A stretch of DNA of 64,000 nucleotides, from assembly GCF_024494565.1 (NCBI RefSeq), contig NZ_JANHDN010000004.1, positions 62,001 to 126,000 of the forward strand, in the 5' to 3' direction. Source of the stretch: Halorubrum rutilum (GTDB taxonomy: Archaea > Halobacteriota > Halobacteria > Halobacteriales > Haloferacaceae). Numbering within the stretch: the stretch's first letter is position 1; every line of letters starts with the position of its first letter. A program made the translations under genes and the position numbers. Under the pieces are notes generated by a model, which was given only the letters and a program-made list of their open reading frames with translations, made no database searches and was not told the origin of the DNA. Positions 50,140 through 58,081 of this stretch are shown piece after piece.

Positions 50140-51177
50140 TCACCCGCCCCCGTCGTCACCCGCCCTCGTCGTCACCCGGTAGCGTTCGTCTCGGAATTCG
50201 TACGTGCGAGCGTCGTCGAGCCCGAACGGCGGGATCGAGTTGCTGAACTCCTCCAGCCGGACCCGGTCGGCGTCGCGTTCCCGGCTCAGCGCGATCGCGT
50301 CGCGCAACTGGTCGTTCCGAACAACCTGTTCGACGATGACTCGTTCGGCGTCGGTCTCGGAGCCGTCGACGCGTTCGAGGACGAACGCGTCCGGTCGGTC
50401 GCCGTCGCCGTCCGGTTCGCCGCGCGTCGACCGCGCGACGAGCGTCTCGCCGTCCCGCTCCGTCTCCGCGATCGCCGCGGTCGGCCTCAACTGCAACGGG
50501 TCGGCCTCCAGCTCGAACCCCGCCGCGAGCGCGATGGGATCCTCGTAGGAGCCGGCCGCGAACCATCCGTCGGCCCCGAACGCGTAATGCCCGCCGCCGA
50601 GGCCGGCGAGCGTGAGCGATTCCGTCCCCTCTACGGGCTCGACCGAGTCCCCGTCGCCCACGCGACCGTTCGCGACCGTTACAGTCCACGTGTGTTCGTC
50701 GCCGGCCGCCAACGGTGTCAGCGGCTCCGGCCACGACTGCGGCGCGATGTAGTACCAGTCGCCGTCCGCGCGCTTGTACAGTTGCCAGTGATAGAAGTTG
50801 GTCTCGAACCGCTGTTCGCTTCGATTTCGGAGCGTGAACCCGGTCGATCGGTCCGACCGGACCGACCGGCTCTCCGGAGCGAGCACTATCGGCGTCGCCT
50901 CGGGATCGACCGCCTCGTAGCAGACGACCCGCTCGGCGCTCTCGAACGACGGGCACGCGTCCGAGGCGGTGTCCTCGGGGAGCTCCGGAACCGACTGGGT
51001 GGAGTCGGGCGGCGTCGTCTGACCGCCGTCCCCCGCCGTCGCGTCGCCACCGTCCGTCTCGTTCGATGCGTCGGGCTCGTTCACACAGCCGGCGAGGAGG
51101 ACGCCACCGGTCGCACAGAGGGACGACAGGATCCGTCTCCGGGAGAGACGAACCCGCTTTCGGGAGGGCTGAACCAT
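50140..51177 (-). CDS. Tat lipoprotein of unknown function
   Basis: This 345-aa protein has a Tat-type lipoprotein signal: RLSRRRILSSLCATGG, then LLAGC. A Thr/Asp/Gly linker to about residue 65 follows. The mature domain begins with CPSFESAERVVCYEAVDPEA, where two Cys could form a disulfide, and is mostly beta: PIVLAPESRSVRSDRSTGFT, FETNFYHWQLYKRADGDWYY, PLAAGDEHTWTVTVANG. It resembles immunoglobulin-like extracellular domains of haloarchaeal lipoproteins, but I assign no family. The ATG at 51177 is chosen for the complete signal. It is divergent from dacZ (171 nt). Confidence 0.75.
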   Translation of the reverse strand: MVQPSRKRVRLSRRRILSSLCATGGVLLAGCVNEPDASNETDGGDATAGDGGQTTPPDSTQSVPELPEDTASDACPSFESAERVVCYEAVDPEATPIVLAPESRSVRSDRSTGFTLRNRSEQRFETNFYHWQLYKRADGDWYYIAPQSWPEPLTPLAAGDEHTWTVTVANGRVGDGDSVEPVEGTESLTLAGLGGGHYAFGADGWFAAGSYEDPIALAAGFELEADPLQLRPTAAIAETERDGETLVARSTRGEPDGDGDRPDAFVLERVDGSETDAERVIVEQVVRNDQLRDAIALSRERDADRVRLEEFSNSIPPFGLDDARTYEFRDERYRVTTRAGDDGGG

Positions 51178-51348
51178 GTCCCTTCGCTCCCGGCGGTATC
51201 GGGATATGTCTTCCGTCGCTATCGCCGCGGGAGCGCCCCTCGGCGGCCGGTCGTTTCGCGCTTCGTTCCGTCGCGTCCGAGAAGCGCGTCGGACGCCCGC
51301 ACGACGCCGACGCAACGACTATACGTCGGCCGAGAGTCAGTTCGGACA

Positions 51349-52158
51349 ATGGCCTCGCTCACCGACCACCTGTCCGACCTCGTCGAGGACGCGGACGCCG
51401 CCCTGCTGTTCTCGCCGACGAGCTCCTTCCACGACCGGTTCGAGGACGACGAGGCGGAGATCGTCGTCGTCGCCCCCGACAACGACGTCGACGCCGACGT
51501 GTTCGTCGAGCTCCCCCTCCCGTTCGACAACGTGAAAGACCGGATCCGGTTCGGGATCGAGGGCGCGATGGACGCCGACCTGGTCGCCGAGGGCGACGAG
51601 GTCGTCTGCATCGCGAGCGTCTTCGACGGGGGGTCGGACGCGGTGGTCCGCGTCACCGTCGACGAGACGGTCCACACCGGGATCTACGACCTGTTCGTCA
51701 ACTCCCGCGCCGAGCCGAGCGTGATCCGCGACGTCTTCGAGGTCGCGATCGAGCTCGGGCGGAAGGGACAGAAGGGGAAGCCGGTGGGCGCGCTGTTCGT
51801 CGTCGGCGACGCCGGGAAGGTGATGAACAAGTCCCGCCCGCTGTCGTACAACCCCTTCGAGAAGTCGCACGTCCACGTCGGCGACCCCATCGTCAACGTA
51901 ATGTTAAAGGAGTTCTCCCGGCTCGACGGCGCGTTCGTCGTCTCCGACTCAGGGAAGATCGTCTCCGCGTACCGCTACCTCGAACCGGGCGCGGAGGGCG
52001 TCGACATCCCGAAGGGGCTCGGCGCGCGACACATGGCCGGCGGCGCGATCACCCGGGACACGAACGCGACCGCGATCGTGCTCTCGGAGTCGGACGGGCT
52101 GGTCCGAGCGTTCAAGGCGGGCGAACTCGTCCTGGAGATCGATCCGGAGGAGTACTGA
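51349..52158 (+). CDS. dacZ: Archaeal diadenylate cyclase DacZ
   Basis: This 269-aa enzyme makes cyclic di-AMP from two ATP. The DAC domain occupies the C-terminal half: EFSRLDGAFVVSDSGKIVSA contains the DGA motif, and LGARHMAGGAITRDTNATAI contains the RHxAA/G-type nucleotide motif with TDTNAT-like phosphate contacts. The N-terminal half (residues 1-110, DADAALLFSPTSSFHDRF) is the pre-domain typical of archaeal DacZ. In Haloferax, c-di-AMP is needed for osmotic homeostasis. The gene is followed 6 nt later by a MscS-type channel, so the pair probably forms one osmotic-stress operon. Start at 51349 gives MASLTDHLSDLVED. Confidence 0.93.
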   Translation: MASLTDHLSDLVEDADAALLFSPTSSFHDRFEDDEAEIVVVAPDNDVDADVFVELPLPFDNVKDRIRFGIEGAMDADLVAEGDEVVCIASVFDGGSDAVVRVTVDETVHTGIYDLFVNSRAEPSVIRDVFEVAIELGRKGQKGKPVGALFVVGDAGKVMNKSRPLSYNPFEKSHVHVGDPIVNVMLKEFSRLDGAFVVSDSGKIVSAYRYLEPGAEGVDIPKGLGARHMAGGAITRDTNATAIVLSESDGLVRAFKAGELVLEIDPEEY

Positions 52159-52164
52159 TCGCCC

Positions 52165-52953
52165 ATGTCCGCGGTACCGAACGCGTTCGGGGAGCTCGTC
52201 GCGAGGGTCCCCGAGCGAGCGTGGCTCGCCCTGTTCGTGCTCGTCTTCGGACTGATCGCGGCGTACCTCGTCGGCGTGATCAACAGGCGGCTGCTGACCC
52301 GGGCCGGCGTGCCCGAGGCGATAGAGGGGACCGCCTTCGAGCGCACCGTCAGGGAGTTCGACACGTCGACCGTGCGGATCTTAGCGCGGCTGTCCAGCTA
52401 CTTCATCCTCGCCGTCGCCGTCATCGTCGCCCTGACCGTCGCCGAGGTCAACTACCTCGACCGGTTCTGGTCGTCGGTCGCCTCCTTCCTCCCCCGCCTC
52501 TTCGTCGCCGCGGTCGTCATGATCGTCGGCGTCGTCGTCGGCGACAAGGCGGAGCTGCTCGTCGCCGAGCGGCTCCGCGGGATCAAGCTCCCGGAGCTCG
52601 GCGTGTTGCCCCCGCTCGTCAAGTACAGCGTCGCCTACGTCGCCGCGCTCGTCGCGCTCGGGCAGGTCGGCGTCCAGACGCTCGCCCTGATCGTGCTGCT
52701 CGCGGCGTACGCGTTCGCGGTCGTCCTCTTCGCCGCGCTCGCCACGAAGGACCTCGTCGCGAGCGCGGCCGCCGGGGTGTTCCTCCTCCTCCGGCAGCCC
52801 TACGGCGTCGGCGACGAGGTGAAGGTGGCCGGCGAGCGCGGCATCGTCCAGGAGGTCGACCTGTTCGTCACGCACATCGAGGCCGACGGGGAGGACCACG
52901 TGATCCCGAACCACTCGGTGTTCCGCGACGGGATCGTCCTGATCCGGGAGTGA
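52165..52953 (+). CDS. MscS family mechanosensitive channel
   Basis: This 262-aa small-conductance channel protein has five hydrophobic stretches (about 18-38, 73-95, 105-125, 145-165 and 170-195). The pore-lining region LFAALATKDLVASAAAGVFL is followed by the MscS beta domain (LRQPYGVGDEVKVAGERGIV, then QEVDLFVTHIEADGEDHVIP and NHSVFRDGIVLIRE). The C-terminal alpha-beta domain of E. coli MscS is absent, so this is a short form. It would release solutes upon hypo-osmotic shock. Direct coupling to dacZ (6-nt gap) suggests c-di-AMP control or co-regulation. Confidence 0.9.
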   Translation: MSAVPNAFGELVARVPERAWLALFVLVFGLIAAYLVGVINRRLLTRAGVPEAIEGTAFERTVREFDTSTVRILARLSSYFILAVAVIVALTVAEVNYLDRFWSSVASFLPRLFVAAVVMIVGVVVGDKAELLVAERLRGIKLPELGVLPPLVKYSVAYVAALVALGQVGVQTLALIVLLAAYAFAVVLFAALATKDLVASAAAGVFLLLRQPYGVGDEVKVAGERGIVQEVDLFVTHIEADGEDHVIPNHSVFRDGIVLIRE

Positions 52954-53000
52954 GTCGGCGACGCGACCGCCGCGTTCGGAACACACTTAGGCGGCTGCGC

Positions 53001-53016
53001 TTTAGGCTCGCCTAAA
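53001..53016. promoter_or_regulatory. DtxR/SirR-like palindrome abutting the kinase start codon
   Basis: TTTAGGCTCGCCTAAA is a perfect 7-bp inverted repeat with a 2-nt spacer, ending at the base before the ATG at 53017. A further TTAGGC lies at 52988-52993. The half-site TTAGG...CCTAA is the core of DtxR/IdeR-type metalloregulator operators (TTAGGTTAGCCTAACCTAA in bacteria). It may control the kinase in response to iron or manganese. The regulator is not encoded in the window. Confidence 0.5.
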
Positions 53017-54234
53017 ATGAGGCGACAGGAGGAACAGCTCGTCGGCGCCTTGTTCGACGTGTTAGAGGCCGAAGGGCACGGGGAGGCCCGCCAGCGCCTG
53101 TTGGACGCGTACGAGTCCGGCGCGTCCGAGGGCCGCGACGAACTGATAGAGCGGCTGATCACGGAGCTCGTCGCCGTGCTCAACGAACAGCTCGGTCCCC
53201 GGGAAGGCGCCGCCGTCCTCACGGACGCGATCGAGTTCCTCTTCGACCGGCTGGTCTCGGTCGTCGAAGTCGCTCCGATCGCCATCGTCGTGGTCGACGC
53301 CGACGGCGCCGTACAGCTCTGGAACGCCGGGGCCGAGCGGCTGTTCGGCTGGTCGGAGGCGGACGCGCTCGGCGGTCGCCTCGTCGCGACGGGGAGCGAC
53401 GCGACCGGTCCCTTCGGCGACTCGCTCTCGCGGCTTCGACGCGGCGACCGACTGACCGGCGTCGAGACTCGGCACCCTCACCGTGACGGGTCGCTGCTGG
53501 ACATCCGGTACTGGGCCGCGCCGCTCCGCGACGGCGACGGCGGGTTCACCGGCGCGACGTACGTCGCGACGGACGTGGGGGAACGGAAGCGCCGCGAGCA
53601 GCGACTGACCGTGCTCAACCGGGTGTTACGGCATAACATCCGAAACGACGTGAACGTCGTGACGGGCCACCTCGAGGCGCTCGCGGCCGAGCGTCCCGAC
53701 GGCGATCCACACGTCGAGGCGATGGAGCGGCGGCTCTCCGGAATCGTCGACCTGAGCGACGCGGCCAGACGCGTCGAACGGCTCCAGGCGTCGGACGACG
53801 AGGCGGGCCGGAGGGCGTTCGAGCTGTCGGAGCTCGTCGCCGACCGGGTCGAGGAGTTCGCGGCCGCGCACCCCGACGCCGCGTTCGACATCGACGCGCC
53901 CGACGGCGTCGAGGCCGTCGCTCACGAGCTACTGCCGTACGCGCTCGATAACCTGCTCGAGAACGCGGCCGAGCACTGCGCCCCGTCCCCTCGGGTGCGC
54001 GTGACGGTCCGCGCGGAGCGGGACGGCGCCCTGGTCACGGTCGACGACGACGGGCCCGGGCTCCCGACCCACGAGCGCGAGGTGCTGACGCGGGCGGACG
54101 AGACGCAGCTCACCCACAGCACCGGCGTGGGACTCTGGCTCGTTCGGTGGATCGTCCGCGCCTCCGGCGGCGAACTCCGGGTCGACGGCAACGACCTCGG
54201 CGGCACCGCGGTGACGGTAGCCCTCCGCGGATGA
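53017..54234 (+). CDS. PAS sensor histidine kinase (LRHNIRN type)
   Basis: This 405-aa soluble sensor kinase starts with a ~85-residue helical, acidic N-terminus (RRQEEQLVGALFDVLEAEG). A PAS domain follows at about 85-195 (VEVAPIAIVVVDADGAVQLW to GATYVATDVGERKRR). The phospho-acceptor is His206 in NRVLRHNIRNDVN. The ATPase domain has DNLLENAAEHC, VDDDGPGLP and STGVGLWLVRW. It shares the LRHNIRN H-box with the element-borne kinase at 11365, but has normal high-GC codon use. No partner response regulator is adjacent. Expression may be metal-controlled through the palindrome next to its start. Confidence 0.92.
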   Translation: MRRQEEQLVGALFDVLEAEGHGEARQRLLDAYESGASEGRDELIERLITELVAVLNEQLGPREGAAVLTDAIEFLFDRLVSVVEVAPIAIVVVDADGAVQLWNAGAERLFGWSEADALGGRLVATGSDATGPFGDSLSRLRRGDRLTGVETRHPHRDGSLLDIRYWAAPLRDGDGGFTGATYVATDVGERKRREQRLTVLNRVLRHNIRNDVNVVTGHLEALAAERPDGDPHVEAMERRLSGIVDLSDAARRVERLQASDDEAGRRAFELSELVADRVEEFAAAHPDAAFDIDAPDGVEAVAHELLPYALDNLLENAAEHCAPSPRVRVTVRAERDGALVTVDDDGPGLPTHEREVLTRADETQLTHSTGVGLWLVRWIVRASGGELRVDGNDLGGTAVTVALRG

Positions 54235-54306
54235 CGTCGGCTCCCCGTTCCCACCGCGTGGGACCACCTGTCACGATATAACTCCGTCCGGGACCGAGCG
54301 ACGCGT

Positions 54307-54966
54307 ATGGACCACGACGGCCCCGCCGCCTGCGAGGGGTGGAACGGCAGCGAGTGCGAAGGGACGCCGCACTGCCCGCCGCGCTGTCCGCGGTTCGTGG
54401 ACGAGACCGGCGACCGGTGGACGGTCCGACCCGCCGTCCGGGAGGACGCCGCCGCGCTCGCCGAGATGTACGAGGGGTTCGGCGGCGACGACCGCGCGCA
54501 GGGGCTCCCGCCGGTGACGCGGGAGCGCCGGGCGGAGTGGATCGAGTCGACGCTGGCCGACGGGTGCAACGTCGTCGCCGAGCGCGGCGGCGAGGTCCTC
54601 GGCCACGCGACGTACACCCCGACCGACGCGGCCCGCCCGGAGCTCGCCGTCTTCGTCCACCCGACGGCGCAGGGCCGCGGGGTCGGGACCGAGCTCTGCC
54701 GACACGTGATCGCGAACGCCGCCGCCGCGGGCGGGGACGGGCTCGAACTCCACGTCGAGGCCGGGAACCACGTCGCGCGCCGCGTCTACCGGAACGTCGG
54801 CTTCGAGCTCGTCGAGCGCCGCCACGCCCTCCGGATGGCGCTCGACCTCGACGACCCGGTCGCGACCGCGGTCCGGTGGCCGCCGCTCGCGCGCGAGGGG
54901 CCCGCGGCGCCGGCCGCCGGCGAGTCGCCCGCAGCCGACCGATCGCACGCGCCGGCCGACGACTGA
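54307..54966 (+). CDS. GNAT family N-acetyltransferase
   Basis: This 219-aa acetyl-CoA-dependent acetyltransferase has a Cys-rich N-terminus (GPAACEGWNGSECEGTPHCP, then PRCP), which may bind zinc, before the GNAT domain (about 35-175). TVRPAVREDAAALAEMYEGF opens the domain. LAVFVHPTAQGRGVGTELCR contains the acetyl-CoA loop (GRGVGT), and EAGNHVARRVYRNVGFELVE closes it. The C-terminal ~35 residues are a Pro/Ala-rich tail. The Cys cluster ahead of a GNAT domain is a recurrent haloarchaeal arrangement. The acceptor is unknown. Confidence 0.88.
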   Translation: MDHDGPAACEGWNGSECEGTPHCPPRCPRFVDETGDRWTVRPAVREDAAALAEMYEGFGGDDRAQGLPPVTRERRAEWIESTLADGCNVVAERGGEVLGHATYTPTDAARPELAVFVHPTAQGRGVGTELCRHVIANAAAAGGDGLELHVEAGNHVARRVYRNVGFELVERRHALRMALDLDDPVATAVRWPPLAREGPAAPAAGESPAADRSHAPADD

Positions 54967-55010
54967 GCGGTCCGAGTCGGAGTCCGGGGCTCCCCGTCAC
55001 CGGCGCCCTC

Positions 55011-55050
55011 CGCCACCGACGCTCCCCGCCACCGACGCTCCCCGCCACCG
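55011..55050. repeat. 16-bp tandem repeat between the acetyltransferase and helicase genes
   Basis: CGCCACCGACGCTCCC occurs twice in tandem and is followed by half a third unit. It sits immediately before the helicase promoter region, and no role is apparent. Confidence 0.7.
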
Positions 55051-55088
55051 CAACCGTTAGGCCCGCGCGTCCCCAGGGACCGATAGCC

Positions 55089-57500
55089 GTGGAGGACGCC
55101 ATCGAGTGGCTGCGGGACCGACCGTTCTACGAGGGACAGATCGCGGAGCACCGCCGCCTCCCCGCCCGCGAGCCCGAGTTCGCCGACGTCGACCTCGCGC
55201 CGCGGATGGCCGACGCGCTCTCGAAGGACGGTATCGACCGCCTCTACCGCCACCAGGCCGACGCGATCGAGGCGGTCCGCGGCGGGGACGACGTCGTGCT
55301 CGCCACCGAGACCGCGAGCGGAAAGTCGCTCGCGTACACCGTCCCCGCCTTCGAGGCCGCGATGGACCACGGGGGGCGGACCCTGTACATCGGCCCCCAG
55401 AACGCGCTGATCGCGGACCAGGAGGAGTCGCTGTCGGCGCTCGCCCACGGGCTCGGCTTCGGGAGCGGGGTCTCCGTCGAGTCGTACACGGGCCGGCTCT
55501 CCCGCAGCGAGAAGCGAGAGGTCCGCGACCACGAGCCGACCGTCCTCCTCTCGAACCCGGACATGCTCCACTACGCGCTGCTGCCGTACGCCGGGCGGCT
55601 GTGGGAGTGGTTCTTCTCGTCGCTGGAGCACGTCGTGATCGACGAGGTCCACAGCTACCGCGGCGTGTTCGGCTCGCAGGTCGCCATGACCCTCCGCCGG
55701 CTCGCGCGGACCTGCGAGCGGTTCGGGTCGGATCCGCGGTTCGTCTGCTGCTCGGCGACGATCAACAACCCCGTCGAGCACGCCGCGGCGGTGACCGGCC
55801 GCGACCCGGACGGGATCGCCCTCGTCGACGAGGACGCGTCGGGGCGGGGCCCGCGCGACTGGGTGCTGTGGAACCCGCCGGAGTACGACGACGACTGGCA
55901 GGAGCGCGGCAGCGGCCGCCGGAAGTCGAGCCACACGGAGTCGAAGCGCCTCTTCTGTGACCTCGTCACCGCGGGGGCCCAGACGCTGGCGTTCACGCGG
56001 GCGCGACAGACCGCGGAGCAGTACGCGACCGACAGCGCGAGCGACCTCCGCGAGCGCGGCGAGCGCGACCTCGCGTCCAAGGTCGGCGCCTACCAGGCCG
56101 CCCTGACGGACGAGCGCCGCCGGGAGATCGAGGCCGACCTCCACTCGGGGGCGCTCCGCGGCGTCTGGTCGACGAGCGCGCTGGAGCTCGGCGTCGACGT
56201 GGGCGGGCTCGACGCCGTGATCCTCGACGGCTACCCCGGCACGCGGATGTCGGCGTACCAGCGCGCGGGGCGGGCCGGTCGGGGCGACGACCCCGCCCTC
56301 GTCGTGATGGTGGGCGGCGAGGACCAGCTCGACCAGTACCTGATGACCAACCCCGCCGACTTCTTCGAGGCGCCGCCGGAGGACGCGATCTGCGACCCCG
56401 AGAACGCCGAGCTACTCCCCGGCCACGTCGCCTGCGCGGCCGACGAGAGCTGGCTCTCGCCCGCCGACGAGCGCTTCTTCGGCGAGTCGTTCCCCGGCGT
56501 CGTCGCCGACCTGACCGACGAGGGGGTCCTCGACCGGCGGGAGACCGCCGACGGGCTGCGGTGGACCCACGCCGGCTCGTCGAGTCCGCAGCAGTCCGTG
56601 AGCCTCCGGACGGTCGGGGACCGCGAGATCGACCTGATCGACTCCTCGCGGAGCGAGACGGTGGCCTCGCTCGGCTTCGGCGACGCCCTGCGCGACGCGC
56701 ACCCCGGCGCGATCTACCACCAGCAGGGCCGCACCTACGAGGTGACGGAGCTGGACCTCGGCCGCGACGTCGCCGAGCTGCAGTCCTCGTGGGCCGACTA
56801 CTACACGCAGCCGCTCACGGAGAAGGACGTCGTCGTCAACGAGGACCTCGCGGAGCGGGAGCTCGCCGCTCGGCCCGACGTCCCGGTCCGGTTCGCGGAC
56901 GTGACCGTCACGGAGCGGATTACGGGGTTCGTGCGGAAGGACGCCAAGACCGGGGAGTCGCTCGGCGAGTCGACGCTGGACCTCCCGGAGACGACGCTGC
57001 GGACGGAGGCCCTCTACCTCCCGGTGCCGGCCGACCTGGAGTCGGAGATGCGGGCGATCGGCGCCGGCGACGGCGACGCGGCCGAGGGGAGCGATAGGGA
57101 CGGCGAGGCCGCCACCGACGGCGGCGAGGACACGCCCGACGGCGAGTACGCCTTCAACGGCGGGATCCACGCCGCCGAACACGGGATCATCTCGCTGTTC
57201 CCGTTCCACCTGCTCTGCGACCGCGCCGACGTGGGCGGCATCTCGACGCCGTACCACCCGCACACCGACGCGCCCGCGGTGTTCGTCTACGACGGCTACC
57301 CCGGCGGCGTCGGGCTCACCCGCCGCGGCCACGAGCGGATCGCGGAGCTGATGGCCCGCACCGCGCGGCTGATCGACGGCTGCGACTGCGAGGGCGGCTG
57401 TCCGGCCTGCGTCCAGTCGCCCCACTGCGGCAACGCCAACGACCCGCTCGCGAAGGCGCCCGCGGTCCGTCTGCTGGAGGCGTTGACCCCCGACGGGTAG
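55089..57500 (+). CDS. DEAD/DEAH-box helicase with DUF1998 zinc-cysteine domain (Hrq1/MrfA-like)
   Basis: This 803-aa superfamily 2 helicase has Walker A ATETASGKSLAYTVPAFE, motif II VIDEVHSYRG (DEVH), motif III CSATINNP, and helicase C motifs TSALELGVDVGGLDAVILDG and QRAGRAGRGDDPALVV. A wide middle region (about 400-720) and the C-terminal CDCEGGCPACVQSPHCGN (four Cys, MrfA/DUF1998 type) place it with Hrq1/YprA-like proteins that take part in repair of DNA crosslinks. The start is GTG 55089 (VEDAIEWLRDRPF), about 27 nt below a TATA-like CCGTTAGGCC. An acidic Ala/Asp loop (about 660-680) is halophile-specific. The gene stands alone. Confidence 0.9.
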   Translation: MEDAIEWLRDRPFYEGQIAEHRRLPAREPEFADVDLAPRMADALSKDGIDRLYRHQADAIEAVRGGDDVVLATETASGKSLAYTVPAFEAAMDHGGRTLYIGPQNALIADQEESLSALAHGLGFGSGVSVESYTGRLSRSEKREVRDHEPTVLLSNPDMLHYALLPYAGRLWEWFFSSLEHVVIDEVHSYRGVFGSQVAMTLRRLARTCERFGSDPRFVCCSATINNPVEHAAAVTGRDPDGIALVDEDASGRGPRDWVLWNPPEYDDDWQERGSGRRKSSHTESKRLFCDLVTAGAQTLAFTRARQTAEQYATDSASDLRERGERDLASKVGAYQAALTDERRREIEADLHSGALRGVWSTSALELGVDVGGLDAVILDGYPGTRMSAYQRAGRAGRGDDPALVVMVGGEDQLDQYLMTNPADFFEAPPEDAICDPENAELLPGHVACAADESWLSPADERFFGESFPGVVADLTDEGVLDRRETADGLRWTHAGSSSPQQSVSLRTVGDREIDLIDSSRSETVASLGFGDALRDAHPGAIYHQQGRTYEVTELDLGRDVAELQSSWADYYTQPLTEKDVVVNEDLAERELAARPDVPVRFADVTVTERITGFVRKDAKTGESLGESTLDLPETTLRTEALYLPVPADLESEMRAIGAGDGDAAEGSDRDGEAATDGGEDTPDGEYAFNGGIHAAEHGIISLFPFHLLCDRADVGGISTPYHPHTDAPAVFVYDGYPGGVGLTRRGHERIAELMARTARLIDGCDCEGGCPACVQSPHCGNANDPLAKAPAVRLLEALTPDG

Positions 57501-57537
57501 GCAAAAACGACTTGCCGTCCCCGCGCGAGGTGGGCCC

Positions 57538-57984
57538 ATGGCGGTCGACCTCGAAGACGCGACGGAGCCGGCCGCGGTGGCGATGGAGTGGCTGGTGCTC
57601 GGCGCCGCCTACTTCCTCCTCCTACTGTTCCTCATCGGCCTGTTCGACCTGTTCCTGTCGCTGTACGGGCTCGTCGTCAGCGGCGCGATCGCCGACCCGA
57701 TCGCGGTCGTCGACCTGCTCGACAGCGTCCTGCTCCTCCTCATCATCGTCGAGGTCCACCGGACGCTCGTCGCGTACGCCAAGGGCGAGCCCGTCCTCCG
57801 GATCGTCGTCAGCGCGTCGATCATCGCGGTCGCCCGCCGCGCGATCAGCTTCCGGCTGGAGGACTACGGTACGGGCCAGGAGACGGTCCTCGCGGCGCTC
57901 GCGATCGCGGTGCTGGTCCTCGCGCTCACCGTGGGGTACTTCCTCCTCGACCGGGTGGACGTGCCCGGCAGGCCGGAGCTGTGA
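57538..57984 (+). CDS. PsiE-like membrane protein
   Basis: This 148-aa protein has four hydrophobic helices (about 15-45, 58-77, 87-103 and 118-140). Segments VEVHRTLVAYAKGEPVLRIV with VVSASIIAVARRAIS match the core of phosphate-starvation-inducible PsiE family proteins, whose activity is not known. The last residues (RVDVPGRPEL) are polar. It lies 37 nt downstream of the helicase gene, same direction, so co-transcription is possible though no functional link is known. Confidence 0.75.
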   Translation: MAVDLEDATEPAAVAMEWLVLGAAYFLLLLFLIGLFDLFLSLYGLVVSGAIADPIAVVDLLDSVLLLLIIVEVHRTLVAYAKGEPVLRIVVSASIIAVARRAISFRLEDYGTGQETVLAALAIAVLVLALTVGYFLLDRVDVPGRPEL

Positions 57985-58081
57985 GCCGACCGGACGGCGG
58001 CGGTCCGTGACCCGATCGCCGTCGGTGCCGTGAAGCGACGGTCGCCGGTGGTTTCACGGTCCTCGCACCCGTGGCGATCCC

